Positions 1 to 8,846 of a stretch of DNA of 64,000 nt are shown piece after piece. Origin of the DNA: Zoogloeaceae bacterium (GTDB lineage: Bacteria; Pseudomonadota; Gammaproteobacteria; Burkholderiales; Rhodocyclaceae). Each line of letters starts with the position of its first letter. Within the stretch, counting starts at the first letter, position 1. A program made the translations under genes and the position numbers. The DNA lies in assembly GCA_024235595.1 (NCBI GenBank), contig JACKMC010000001.1:1-64000 (forward strand). The letters are read 5' to 3'. The notes beneath the pieces are model-generated. The model did not search any database and had not been told where the DNA came from. It worked only from the letters and a program-made list of their open reading frames with translations.

Positions 1-38
1 TTCGCAGCACTCCACAAACAAAAAAGCAAAGTCAGAGG

Positions 39-234
39 CCCTGGACCCCGGCCTGCGCCGGGGCGACGAATCGTGTCCGAATGCCGCGCCCGAAACGAAG
101 GCGCCGGACGCTCAGTGACAATGCAAGCATTGGCTCGACACGGTGCCTACAATTACCGGCAATGGCGGAGCCGAGCCGGCAGCAGCTTTCCCCTTCTGCA
201 GCGCCGAGCGCGGCCGGCGGGGGGCGTTTCTTTG
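39..234. repeat. Long-form copy of the dispersed hairpin repeat
   Basis: This stretch opens with the same block that starts each unit of the array at 23.1-25.7 kb, including the stem CCCCGGC / GCCGGGG around a CTGC loop. It continues with related sequence up to the CTTTCCCCTTCTGCAGCGCC segment and a GGGGCGTTTCTTTGG end. Compared with the array units it carries an extra segment of about 60 bp (roughly 110-165) shared with the partial copy at 25711. No real gene is seen in 1-397; open frames here arise from the GC-rich repeat. Confidence 0.7.
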
Positions 235-303
235 GCTCCGGGCTTGTGGAGAAATCGTCGCGAGCGCCGGCAGATCGAGTGCGGCCGGAGCGCAGCGAGC
301 GGA

Positions 304-319
304 ATGTACTCGAGTACAT
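304..319. promoter_or_regulatory. 16-bp perfect palindrome upstream of glk
   Basis: The sequence ATGTACTC followed by GAGTACAT is a perfect 16-bp inverted repeat with no spacer, 79 bp before the glk start. Its position and symmetry suit a dimeric repressor operator. No regulator is identified, and a hairpin without a loop is unlikely to be a terminator. Confidence 0.35.
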
Positions 320-397
320 GGGCATCGCCCGACACTGCGCCTGACGAATACACGAGTGGCCTTGCGGCCAGTCATCCAAGCCTGGAGGCATTGCGCC

Positions 398-1378
398 ATG
401 TCCATTGAACCCACCGACAGCTTCCCCCGACTGGTCGGCGACATCGGCGGCACCAACGCCCGCCTCGCCCTCATCCTCGCCCCCGGCCAGCAGGCAGGAC
501 ACGTCCAGGTGCTGCCTTGTGCCGACTTCCCGGGACCGCGGGAGGCCATCGAGCACTACTTGCGCAGCCAGCAGCTTCCGCGACCGCGCTGGGCGGCGCT
601 GGGAATCGCCAACCCCGTTGACGGCGACCAGGTGCGAATGACCAACCATGAGTGGGCCTTCTCGATCGAGGCCGTACGCCAGGCGCTGGGGCTGGAAAGA
701 CTTCTCTTTCTCAACGATTTCACCGCACTGGCGCTGGCCCTTCCGGCGCTGGACCCACGCGAACTGCGCAAGGTCGGCGGTGGCGAAGCGGTGGCGGGGC
801 GGGCCATCGGTCTGATCGGCGCCGGCACCGGCCTGGGAATCTCGGGGCTGGTTCCATGTGGTCGTGACTACGCGCCCATCGAGGGCGAGGGCGGGCACGT
901 CACGCTGGCTGCCAGCGACGCGCGCGAGGCTGCCTTGATCGGCCTGGTTGCGCGACGCTTCCCTCACGTTTCCGCCGAACGGATCCTCTCCGGATCGGGA
1001 CTCGTGACCCTCTACGAAGCGACGGCCGAGCTGGCCGGGGTGCCACCGGAAGCGCTCGGCCCCAGCGATATCACCACCCGGGCGAGCAGCGGCAGTTGCG
1101 ATCTTTGCGTCGACACGGTCAACACCTTCTGCGCCATGCTCGGCACCGTGGCGGCGGACATTGCGCTGATCCTGGGCGCCAGGGGCGGCCTGTATATCGG
1201 TGGCGGCGTCGTACCGCGGCTGGGCGAGTTTTTCGACCGCTCGCCGTTCCGTGCCCGCTTCGAGCAGAAGGGCCGCTTCAGCGACTATCTGGCAAGAATC
1301 CCGACCTTCGTGATCGAGGCGCCCTTCCCGGCACTGCTGGGCGCGGCCCGCAAGCTCGAGAACGAGGCCGCACGCTGA
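398..1378 (+). CDS. glk: Glucokinase
   Basis: Predicted cytoplasmic glucokinase of the bacterial Glk family, which phosphorylates glucose with ATP to glucose 6-phosphate. The 326-residue product is the usual length. Near the N-terminus it has the phosphate-binding motif DIGGTNARLAL, then FLNDFTALALALP, the GAGTGLGISGL loop, EGEGGHVTLA, and a late GGLYIGGGVVPR segment, all typical of the family. The ATG at 398 was chosen because the family similarity begins there; an open frame extends upstream but runs through repeat DNA. The gene stands alone, followed convergently by a small membrane protein gene. Confidence 0.93.
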   Translation: MSIEPTDSFPRLVGDIGGTNARLALILAPGQQAGHVQVLPCADFPGPREAIEHYLRSQQLPRPRWAALGIANPVDGDQVRMTNHEWAFSIEAVRQALGLERLLFLNDFTALALALPALDPRELRKVGGGEAVAGRAIGLIGAGTGLGISGLVPCGRDYAPIEGEGGHVTLAASDAREAALIGLVARRFPHVSAERILSGSGLVTLYEATAELAGVPPEALGPSDITTRASSGSCDLCVDTVNTFCAMLGTVAADIALILGARGGLYIGGGVVPRLGEFFDRSPFRARFEQKGRFSDYLARIPTFVIEAPFPALLGAARKLENEAAR

Positions 1379-1415
1379 CGGCGCGGCCCGCAGCGCTCCT
1401 GGCGGAAGCAGCGCT

Positions 1416-1601
1416 TCAATAGTAGTGGTGCATTCCGCCGAGGATGGCGCCGAGCACGGCGAACACCACGCTGCCGATGACGCTGAGGATGATGAACGCC
1501 GGGATCGACGCGATGGCCGCCTTCACCATGAAGATGACCATCGACCAGAATGGCATCCTGATGTCGATGATGTTCACCCGGGTCACGTTTTCGCTTTCCA
1601 T
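1416..1601 (-). CDS. Small conserved-type membrane protein, function unknown
   Basis: A 61-residue protein starting MESENVTRVNIIDIRMPF, followed by a hydrophobic stretch (about residues 17-53) long enough for one or two membrane passes, and ending HHYY. A good ribosome binding site (GGAG) lies 6 bases before the ATG at 1601. I do not recognise a function; the composition and clean start suggest a real small inner-membrane protein. It sits 37 bp from the glk stop in convergent orientation and downstream of aceF on the same strand. Confidence 0.6.
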   Translation of the reverse strand: MESENVTRVNIIDIRMPFWSMVIFMVKAAIASIPAFIILSVIGSVVFAVLGAILGGMHHYY

Positions 1602-1762
1602 GCCTTGCTCCTTGCACTATTGATTGCACCGGCGCTGCCTGGCGTAGTGTAGCCGTGCAGGCCGGATCGGCATGGTAACGAGGTGCCGAGCAGCACGCGC
1701 CTCGCATGCGGCCCGCAAGCGCGCGGGCCGGATCGCTGGAGGCGCCCCGGAGGTGGATGCGC

Positions 1763-3103
1763 TCACCCCCGGTCGAGGCTGATCCGCCTGAAGTCGGCCA
1801 GCACCTGGCCGAGGTGCACCAGGAAGCGCGCCGCCATGGCGCCGTCGATGACGCGGTGATCCCACGACAGGCACAGCGGCAGGATCAGCCGCGGCACGAA
1901 CTCCTTGCCGTTCCACACCGGCTTGGTCTGCGCGCGGGTGACGCCGAGGATCGCCACCTCCGGGGCATTGATGATGGGCGTGAAGCCGGTGCCGCCGATG
2001 CCGCCCAGGCTGGACACGGTGAAACAGCCGCCCGACATGTCGGCCGGGCCGAGCTTGCCGTCGCGTGCCTTCTTGGCCAGCGCACCCGACTCCGCGGCGA
2101 TCTCGAAAATGCCCTTGCGCTCGGCGTCGCGGATCACCGGCACCACCAGCCCGTTGGGGGTGTCGGCGGCGAAGGCGAGGTGGAAATACTGCTTGTAGAT
2201 CAGGTTCTCGCCGTCGATGCTGGCATTGAACTCGGGAAACCTCTTGAGCGCCGAGACGCAGGCCTTGATCAGGAAGGCCAGCATGGTCACCTTGGGTGCA
2301 TCCGGATTCTTCGCGTTCTCGGCGTTGATCTGGTTGCGGAAGGCCTCGAGATCGGTGATGTCGGCTTCGTCGAAGTTGGTGACATGGGGGATCACCACCG
2401 AGTTGCGCGACAGGTTGGCACCCGAGATCTTCTTGATGCGCGACAGCGGCCTGCTGTCGATCGGACCGAACCTGGCGAAATCGACCTTGGGCCAAGGCAG
2501 CAGCTCGAGCAGGGAACCGGCAGCGGCCTGTGCCGGCCGGCCTGCCGCGCCGCCGCCCTGCATCGCCGCCTTGATGTGGGCGATGACGTCTTCGCGGGTG
2601 ATGCGTCCGTTGCGGCCGCTGGCCGTGACGCCGGCAAGGTCCACTCCGTGCTCACGTGCATAGTGGCGCACCGAGGGGCTGGCGTGCGCGCGCTTGCCGG
2701 AAGCGGGAGGCGGCGACACGGCTTCCGGCGCAGCCGCCGGCGAGGCCGCTGCGGGCGCGGACGGCGCGACCGCGGGGGCCGCCGCCTGGGGTGCGGGTGC
2801 GGGTACGGGTGCCGCGGCAGGGGCGGCGGCCTGCGCCGCGGGCGCCGGCGCGCTCGCCTCGGCGCCGGCTTCGATGCGCATCAGCACGGTGCCCTGCGAG
2901 ACGCGGTCGCCGACCTTGATCAACAGCTCGCGCACCACGCCGGCGTGCGTTGTCGGCACGTCCATCGTGGCCTTGTCGGATTCCAGCGTGACGATGGCGT
3001 CTTCGGCGGCGACGCTGTCGCCGGGCTGCACCAGCAGCTCGATCACCGGCACATCGCTGTAATCGCCGATGTCCGGCACGCTCACCTCAATAAGTCGGCT
3101 CAT
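1763..3103 (-). CDS. aceF: Pyruvate dehydrogenase complex E2, dihydrolipoyl acetyltransferase
   Basis: E2 core of the pyruvate dehydrogenase complex, transferring acetyl groups from lipoamide to CoA. The 446 residues give one lipoyl domain (1-75, lysine in LESDKATMDVP), a long Ala/Pro linker (about 80-135), a peripheral-subunit-binding domain (about 140-175, SPSVRHYAREHGVDL and GRITREDV), and the catalytic domain to the end with DHRVIDGAMAARF carrying the active-site histidine. A single lipoyl domain is fewer than the three of E. coli E2. It lies 78 bp downstream of aceE on the same strand, probably in one operon. Confidence 0.96.
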   Translation of the reverse strand: MSRLIEVSVPDIGDYSDVPVIELLVQPGDSVAAEDAIVTLESDKATMDVPTTHAGVVRELLIKVGDRVSQGTVLMRIEAGAEASAPAPAAQAAAPAAAPVPAPAPQAAAPAVAPSAPAAASPAAAPEAVSPPPASGKRAHASPSVRHYAREHGVDLAGVTASGRNGRITREDVIAHIKAAMQGGGAAGRPAQAAAGSLLELLPWPKVDFARFGPIDSRPLSRIKKISGANLSRNSVVIPHVTNFDEADITDLEAFRNQINAENAKNPDAPKVTMLAFLIKACVSALKRFPEFNASIDGENLIYKQYFHLAFAADTPNGLVVPVIRDAERKGIFEIAAESGALAKKARDGKLGPADMSGGCFTVSSLGGIGGTGFTPIINAPEVAILGVTRAQTKPVWNGKEFVPRLILPLCLSWDHRVIDGAMAARFLVHLGQVLADFRRISLDRG

Positions 3104-3181
3104 GGTTCTACCTCGAATGGTGTGGGGAGTATTGGCACGGGGGCGACCGACGCGCCCCGTGCGCCCTGTTCGTGTTGTCGG

Positions 3182-5872
3182 TCAGGCCAGCGGACTGGGC
3201 TTGTCGGCGTCGATGCCCAGCTTTTCGATCAGGCCGTCGAGCGTGGTGCGCGGCAGCGTGCCCTCGGCCACCAGGCTCTGGATCGCCGCCAGGGTGATGT
3301 AGCGTTCGTCGATCTCGAAGAAATCGCGCAGCGCCACCCGCGTATCCGAGCGGCCGAAACCATCGGTGCCGAGCACGGTGAAGCGACCGGGCACCCAGTT
3401 GCGCACCAGGTCGGGGTAGTTGCGCATGAAGTCGCTCGCCGCCACCACCGGCCCCTGCCGGCTCGACAGTTGCTGCGTCACCCACGGCGTGCGCGGCGCT
3501 TCGGCCGGATGCAGCAGGTTCCAGCGGTCGCAGGCCACGCCGTCCTTGCGCAGTTCGCCGAAGCTGGTGGCGCTCCACACGTCGGCGGCCACGCCGAAGT
3601 CCCGCTCGAGGCGCTCGGCGGCGGCCTGCACCTGGCGCAGGATGCTGCCGCAGCCCATCAGCTGGACCCTTGGCGCGTCCTGGAGCTTGCTCTCGCCGAG
3701 CAGATAGAGGCCGCGGCGGATGCCCTCTTCGGCACCTACCGGCATGGCCGGCTGGGGGTAGTTCTCGTTGTACAGCGTGATGTAGTAGAAGGCCGTTTCG
3801 TTGTCCACCATCATCGCCCGCACGCCGTCCTCGACGATCACCGCGACCTCGTAGCCGAAGGCCGGATCGTAGGCACGGCAGGTCGGAATGGTGGCCGCAT
3901 AGATGTGGCTCTGGCCGTCCTCATGCTGCAGGCCCTCGCCGGAGAGGGTGGTGCGTCCGGCGGTGGCGCCCAGCAGGAAGCCGCGTGCCTGCGAGTCGGC
4001 GGCGTTCCAGATCAGGTCGGCGACGCGCTGGAAGCCGAACATCGAATAGAAGATGTAGAACGGCAGCATCGGCTCGTCGCTGTGCGAGTAGGCGGTGCCG
4101 GCAGCAATCCACGAGGCCATCGAACCGGCCTCGGTAATGCCTTCTTCAAGAATCTGGCCCTTGATGTCCTCGCGGTAGAAGGCGAGCTGGTCGCTGTCCT
4201 GCGGGGTGTAGTTCTGGCCCCAGGGCGAGTAGATGCCGTACTGGCGGAACATGTCCTGCATGCCGAAGGTGCGCGCCTCATCGGCCACCACCGGCACGAT
4301 GCGCGGACCGAGCTGGCTGTCGCGCATGAGCTTGTTGAGCAGCCGCACCAGGGTCATGGTGGTGGAGATCGAGCGATCGCCCGAATCGGCGTGGAAGGCC
4401 ACATAGGTATCGGGCTTCGACAACGGGATCGGACGCGCCTCGATGCGCCGCGACGGCACATGGCCGCCGAGCGCGGCGCGACGCGCCTTGAGGTAGCGCA
4501 CCTCGTCGCTGTCCTCGCCGGGATGGAAGTAGCGCAGCTCTTCCAGGTCCTGGTCGGACAAGGGCAGGCCGAAGCGCTCGCGGAAGCGGCCGAGGTCTTC
4601 GCGCGCCAGCTTCTTGGTCTGGTGCGAGGTGTTGGCACCCTGGCCGGAGGCACCCATGCCATAACCCTTGGTGGTCTGGGCGAGGATCACCGTCGGCTGG
4701 CCGCGATGGGCCACCGCCGCGGCATAGGCCGCATACACCTTGGCCGGGTCGTGGCCGCCGCGCTTGAGCGCGTCGATGTCCTGGTCCGACATGTTGGCGA
4801 CCAGCGCCGCCAGCTCGGGATAGCGCGAGAAGAAGTGCTCGCGGTTGTAATGGCCATCGGTGGCGGAGAGCTTCTGGAACTCGCCGTCCACCGCCTCGGC
4901 CATGCGCTTGAGGATCCAGCCCTCGCGGTCGCGGGCGAAGAGCACGTCCCAGTTGCTGCCCCACAGGCATTTGATGACGTTCCAGCCGGCGCCGGCGAAG
5001 AGCGTCTCGAGTTCCTGCACCACGTTGCCGTTGCCGCGCACCGGGCCGTCGAGCCGCTGCAGGTTGCAGTTGACCACCAGCACCATGTTGTCGAGCTGCT
5101 CGCGCGCGGCGAGCGAGATGCCGGCCAGCGATTCGGGCTCGTCCATCTCGCCGTCGCCAACGAAGGCCCACACCCGGCGGTCGCTCGGGGCGGTGATGCC
5201 ACGGTGCTCCTGGTAGCGCTGGAAGCGCGCCTGGTAGATCGCGCTGATCAGGCCGAGGCCCATCGAGCCGGTCGGGAACTGCCAGAAATCGGGCATCAGG
5301 GTGGGATGCGGATAGGAGGACAGGCCACGGCCGATGCCGCCCGAGACCTCGCGACGGAAATGCTCGAGGCGGTCTTCGGAGAGCCGGCCCTCGAGGAAGG
5401 CGCGTGCATAGACGCCCGGCGAGGCATGGGCCTGGAAGTACACCAGATCGCCCGGGTGGCTGTCGGTGCGGCCGCGGAAGAAGTGGTTGAAACCCACCTC
5501 GAAGAGATCCGCGATCGAGGCGTAGGTGGCGATGTGGCCGCCGAGCTCGGCATGCGCCTTGTTGGCACGCGACACCATGGCCAGCGCATTCCAGCGGTGG
5601 ATCGCGGTGATGCGGGCTTCCATGTCGATATCGCCCGGATAGGGTGGCTGCGCCTCGACCCCGATGGTGTTGCGATACGGCGTGGTGTGGCGGGTGTGGA
5701 AGCGTCCGCCGGCGCGTCGGCCGGATTCGATCAGGCGGTCGAGCAGGTATTCACCGCGGCCGATCCCGCTGCGCTCGATGATCTCGGCCAGGCTGTCGAG
5801 CCAGTCCAGGGTTTCGTCCGGGTCGCTGTCGATGGCGAGCTTCGATGGAATCTGCTGGGGAATCTGGGTCAT
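3182..5872 (-). CDS. aceE: Pyruvate dehydrogenase E1 component, homodimeric type
   Basis: Thiamine-diphosphate-dependent pyruvate decarboxylase/acetyltransferase of the pyruvate dehydrogenase complex, 896 residues, the normal size for the homodimeric proteobacterial enzyme. The ThDP site is visible as GDGEMDEPESLAGI, with NCNLQRLDGPVRGNG following it. The first gene of the aceE-aceF pair; lpdA lies upstream on the same strand but is separated by an oppositely oriented Lrp-type gene. An overlapping antisense frame of 1394 codons is a GC-driven shadow. Confidence 0.97.
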   Translation of the reverse strand: MTQIPQQIPSKLAIDSDPDETLDWLDSLAEIIERSGIGRGEYLLDRLIESGRRAGGRFHTRHTTPYRNTIGVEAQPPYPGDIDMEARITAIHRWNALAMVSRANKAHAELGGHIATYASIADLFEVGFNHFFRGRTDSHPGDLVYFQAHASPGVYARAFLEGRLSEDRLEHFRREVSGGIGRGLSSYPHPTLMPDFWQFPTGSMGLGLISAIYQARFQRYQEHRGITAPSDRRVWAFVGDGEMDEPESLAGISLAAREQLDNMVLVVNCNLQRLDGPVRGNGNVVQELETLFAGAGWNVIKCLWGSNWDVLFARDREGWILKRMAEAVDGEFQKLSATDGHYNREHFFSRYPELAALVANMSDQDIDALKRGGHDPAKVYAAYAAAVAHRGQPTVILAQTTKGYGMGASGQGANTSHQTKKLAREDLGRFRERFGLPLSDQDLEELRYFHPGEDSDEVRYLKARRAALGGHVPSRRIEARPIPLSKPDTYVAFHADSGDRSISTTMTLVRLLNKLMRDSQLGPRIVPVVADEARTFGMQDMFRQYGIYSPWGQNYTPQDSDQLAFYREDIKGQILEEGITEAGSMASWIAAGTAYSHSDEPMLPFYIFYSMFGFQRVADLIWNAADSQARGFLLGATAGRTTLSGEGLQHEDGQSHIYAATIPTCRAYDPAFGYEVAVIVEDGVRAMMVDNETAFYYITLYNENYPQPAMPVGAEEGIRRGLYLLGESKLQDAPRVQLMGCGSILRQVQAAAERLERDFGVAADVWSATSFGELRKDGVACDRWNLLHPAEAPRTPWVTQQLSSRQGPVVAASDFMRNYPDLVRNWVPGRFTVLGTDGFGRSDTRVALRDFFEIDERYITLAAIQSLVAEGTLPRTTLDGLIEKLGIDADKPSPLA

Positions 5873-6405
5873 TGGCCTGTGGCTCCTTGAAAAGACCGCA
5901 CACGCTTCGTGTGGCGAGAGTCGGTGTTGCGATTGATGGCTTGCAAATCAGTCTAATGTGCTGATCCGGCGAAGCGATTGTCCTAGTCCACTAAGCATCG
6001 ACTCGGGCAGGAAACACGCAGGACGGGCGCGCAACCGGGGTATCCGGGCGAAGAAGGGGCGCCTCGGGAGCGCGGGATTGGGGCTGTGCCTGGCCGGCCC
6101 GCATCAGGCTCGCCAGCGTGTCTTGGTGGTGCAAGCGATGCGCGCTTCCAGCGCCGCATTGCCCGCTTGGGGCCCGTGCGCCGCCGCTGCATTCGTGGTG
6201 CAGCGGCGGCGCCGCACAGCGGGTGCGGGATAGACCACCCGCCCGGCAGAAGGGCCGAACAGGCCGGAGCGCCCGAGACGCGAAGCGAGCTGTGCCCGCC
6301 GTCTCATCCGTGAGAAAAATGATAGGCCCGAAGCGGATTCGGCTTGTTGCCAAATCAGTCGCGCAGGTGCTTGTATACGCAACAAACTTGTATTTGAGAT
6401 CCACG
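5873..6405. other. 533-bp divergent intergenic region aceE/asnC-type gene
   Basis: No gene is supported here; several short frames are inconsistent and overlap each other. The region should hold both the aceE promoter and the promoter of the Lrp-type gene. Near 5978 is TTGTCCTAGT, a 10-mer also present at 14674 upstream of eutC. Just before the Lrp-type start the DNA becomes AT-richer (about 6345-6405, with TTGTATACGCAA and ACTTGTATTTG), a plausible promoter or autoregulatory zone. Confidence 0.5.
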
Positions 6406-6894
6406 ATGCGCAATAAACGCAATGCAGATACCCTGGACCAGACCGACATCGCCCTGCTCAACCGCCTGCAGGCCGATGCCCGCATCACCAACGTGGCGCT
6501 GGCGCAGAGCGCCCACCTGTCGCCCGCGCCCTGTCTGCGCCGGGTGCGCGACCTCGAAACATCCGGAGTGATCCGCGGCTATGCGACGCTGCTCGACCCC
6601 GAGGCGGTCGGGCTGGACATCTCGACCTTCATCCAGGTGAGCCTCGACAAGCAGGTGGCCAGCGCGCTGCGGGTGTTCGAGGAGACCATCGACAGCTACC
6701 CCGAGGTGATGGAGTGCTACCTCATGACCGGCGACTCGGACTACCTGCTGCGCGTGGTGGCGCCGGATCTCAAGGCGCTGCAGAGCTTCATCGTCGATCG
6801 GCTGGCGCGCATCCCGCATGTCTCCAACATCCGCTCGAGCATGACGCTCAAGCAGGTCAAGTACAAAACGGCACTGCCGATCGACCTGGCTTGA
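6406..6894 (+). CDS. Lrp/AsnC-family transcriptional regulator
   Basis: A 162-residue Lrp/AsnC regulator: N-terminal winged helix-turn-helix (about 12-60, DIALLNRLQADARITNVALAQ) and C-terminal RAM effector domain (about 75-155, with ECYLMTGDSDYLLRV). The ATG at 6406 is where family similarity begins. AsnC-type genes are common members of ectoine-degradation clusters, but this one lies between aceE and lpdA, transcribed opposite to both, so it could instead respond to an amino acid and control pyruvate dehydrogenase genes. Its ligand cannot be told from sequence. Confidence 0.9.
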   Translation: MRNKRNADTLDQTDIALLNRLQADARITNVALAQSAHLSPAPCLRRVRDLETSGVIRGYATLLDPEAVGLDISTFIQVSLDKQVASALRVFEETIDSYPEVMECYLMTGDSDYLLRVVAPDLKALQSFIVDRLARIPHVSNIRSSMTLKQVKYKTALPIDLA

Positions 6895-6940
6895 GCGTCC
6901 CCTCCAGGCGGGCCGCGGGGGTCCGGGCCCCCGTGGACGC
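6895..6940. terminator. Nested stem-loops between convergent genes
   Basis: An outer GCGTCC / GGACGC pair (6895-6900 with 6935-6940) encloses a CGGGGG / CCCCCG stem with a 6-base loop (6916-6933). It fills the gap between the convergent Lrp-type gene and lpdA. There is no T-run, so intrinsic termination is uncertain, but the position suits a bidirectional end structure. Confidence 0.4.
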
Positions 6941-6945
6941 GGGTG

Positions 6946-8712
6946 TTACTTCTTGCGCATCGGCGGCAGGTCGGTACAGCTGCCATGGGCCACTTCCGCG
7001 GCCATGCCGACGGTCTCGCCCAGCGTCGGGTGGGGGTGGATGGTCTTGCCGATATCCACCGCGTCGGCGCCCATCTCGATGGCCAGGCAGACCTCGCTGA
7101 TCATGTCGCCCGCCGAGGGGCCGACGATGGTGCCGCCGATCACGCGGTGCGTTTCGGCATCGAAGATCAGCTTGGTGAAGCCGTAGTCGGCGCCGTTGGC
7201 GATCGCCCGTCCCGAGGCGGCCCACGGGAACTTGGCGGTTTCCACCTTCCTGCCCTCGGCCTTGGCCTGGGCTTCGGTGTAGCCGACCCAGGCCACTTCC
7301 GGATGGGTGTAGGCCACGCCCGGAATCACCGTCGCATCGAAGGCCGACTTCTGCCCTGCGGCCACTTCGGCCGCCACATGTGCCTCGTGCACCGCCTTGT
7401 GGGCGAGCATGGGCTGACCGACGATGTCGCCGATGGCGAAGATGTGCGGCACGTTGGTGCGCATCTGCGCATCGACCGGGATGAAGCCGCGCTCACCGAC
7501 GATCACGCCGGCCTTGTCGGCGCCGATCTTGTTGCCGTTGGGGCTGCGCCCGGCCGACTGCAGGATCATGTCGTAGCGCTGTGGCCCCTGCGGCGCCTTG
7601 TCGCCCTCGAAGGTGACATAGAGGCCATCTTCCTTGGCCTCGACCCCGACAGTTTTGGTCTTGAGCATGATGTTGTCGAAGCGCTGGGCGTTCTGCTTCT
7701 CCCACACCTTGACCGCGTCGCGGTCCGGGCCCTGCATCAGGCCATCCAGCATCTCGACCACGTCGATGCGGGCGCCCAGCGACGAATACACGGTGGCCAT
7801 CTCGAGGCCGATGATGCCGCCGCCGATGACGAGCATCTTGTTCGGCACGAAACGCAGTTCGAGCGCGCCGGTGGAATCGACGATGCGCGGGTCCTGCGGG
7901 ATGAAGGGCAGGTGTACCGCGGCCGAGCCGGCGGCGATGATGCACTGCTTGAAGCGGATGACCTTCTTTTCGCCGGTCTTGTCCTGAGCATCGCCGGTGG
8001 TGAGCTCCACTTCCACATGGTTGGGGTCGAGGAAGCTGCCGTAGCCGCGCACGATGTCGACCTTGCGCGCCTTGGCCATGCCGCCGAGACCGCCGGTGAG
8101 CTTGCCGATCACCCCGTCCTTGTGCTTGCGCAGCGCATCCACATCGACCGCGGGCTTGGCGAAGCTCACCCCGGTGCTGCCCATGTGCCCGGCCTCGTCC
8201 ATCACCTGGGCCACATGCAGCAAGGCCTTGGAGGGGATGCAGCCGACGTTCAGGCAGACCCCGCCGAGGCTGGCGTAGCGCTCCACGATCACCGTCTTGA
8301 GGCCGAGGTCGGCGGCGCGGAAGGCGCCCGAATAGCCGCCGGGGCCGGCGCCGAGCACCAGCATGTCGCACTCGATGTCGGCGGCGCCACCATGGCTCGC
8401 CGCGCTCGGCGCGGCAACGGCCGGAGCGCTTGGCGCCGGCGCTGCCGCAGCCGGGGCCGACGCAGCCGCGCCGGCGGCCTCGACCTTGAGCAGCACGCTG
8501 CCTTCGGCAACCTTGTCGCCAACCGACACCAGCACCTCCTTGACCACGCCGGCGGCCGCCGAGGGCACGTCCATGGTGGCCTTGTCGGATTCCAGCGTGC
8601 AGATGGCGTCGTCGACCGCGATGCGGTCGCCAACCTTCACGAACAGCTCGATCACCGGCACCGAATCGAAATCGCCGATGTCCGGCACCTTCACTTCAAC
8701 TGTCTGACTCAT
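6946..8712 (-). CDS. lpdA: Dihydrolipoyl dehydrogenase with N-terminal lipoyl domain (E3)
   Basis: FAD enzyme reoxidising dihydrolipoamide in the pyruvate dehydrogenase complex. The 588 residues comprise a lipoyl domain (1-80, LESDKATMDVP), an Ala/Pro linker, the FAD-binding GAGPGGYSGAFRA motif (about 122), the redox-active disulfide GGVCLNVGCIPSK, an NAD-binding GGGIIGLEMA motif and a C-terminal dimerisation domain with HPHPTLGE supplying the catalytic histidine. Lipoylated E3 subunits are known in betaproteobacteria. Unusually for aceE-aceF-lpdA organisms, lpdA lies upstream of aceE with a gene inserted between. Confidence 0.96.
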   Translation of the reverse strand: MSQTVEVKVPDIGDFDSVPVIELFVKVGDRIAVDDAICTLESDKATMDVPSAAAGVVKEVLVSVGDKVAEGSVLLKVEAAGAAASAPAAAAPAPSAPAVAAPSAASHGGAADIECDMLVLGAGPGGYSGAFRAADLGLKTVIVERYASLGGVCLNVGCIPSKALLHVAQVMDEAGHMGSTGVSFAKPAVDVDALRKHKDGVIGKLTGGLGGMAKARKVDIVRGYGSFLDPNHVEVELTTGDAQDKTGEKKVIRFKQCIIAAGSAAVHLPFIPQDPRIVDSTGALELRFVPNKMLVIGGGIIGLEMATVYSSLGARIDVVEMLDGLMQGPDRDAVKVWEKQNAQRFDNIMLKTKTVGVEAKEDGLYVTFEGDKAPQGPQRYDMILQSAGRSPNGNKIGADKAGVIVGERGFIPVDAQMRTNVPHIFAIGDIVGQPMLAHKAVHEAHVAAEVAAGQKSAFDATVIPGVAYTHPEVAWVGYTEAQAKAEGRKVETAKFPWAASGRAIANGADYGFTKLIFDAETHRVIGGTIVGPSAGDMISEVCLAIEMGADAVDIGKTIHPHPTLGETVGMAAEVAHGSCTDLPPMRKK

Positions 8713-8846
8713 TGCGCGATCTCCTTGCGGGCGAACGGATGGCGCCCGCCGCGTGTGGGAGGATGAAAGCGCCCGCGGCGCCCGCCTGCTTTGGGGCAGT
8801 GGGCGCCGCGGGGCTCAAGACGCTTGGGAGCGCCGGGGCTTGCGCC

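Noticed and set aside
1706..5890. A 1394-codon open frame on the plus strand opposite aceE and aceF
   Set aside because: It lies antisense to two clearly identified genes and is low-complexity in His, Ala, Gly and Arg; high GC leaves such shadow frames open.
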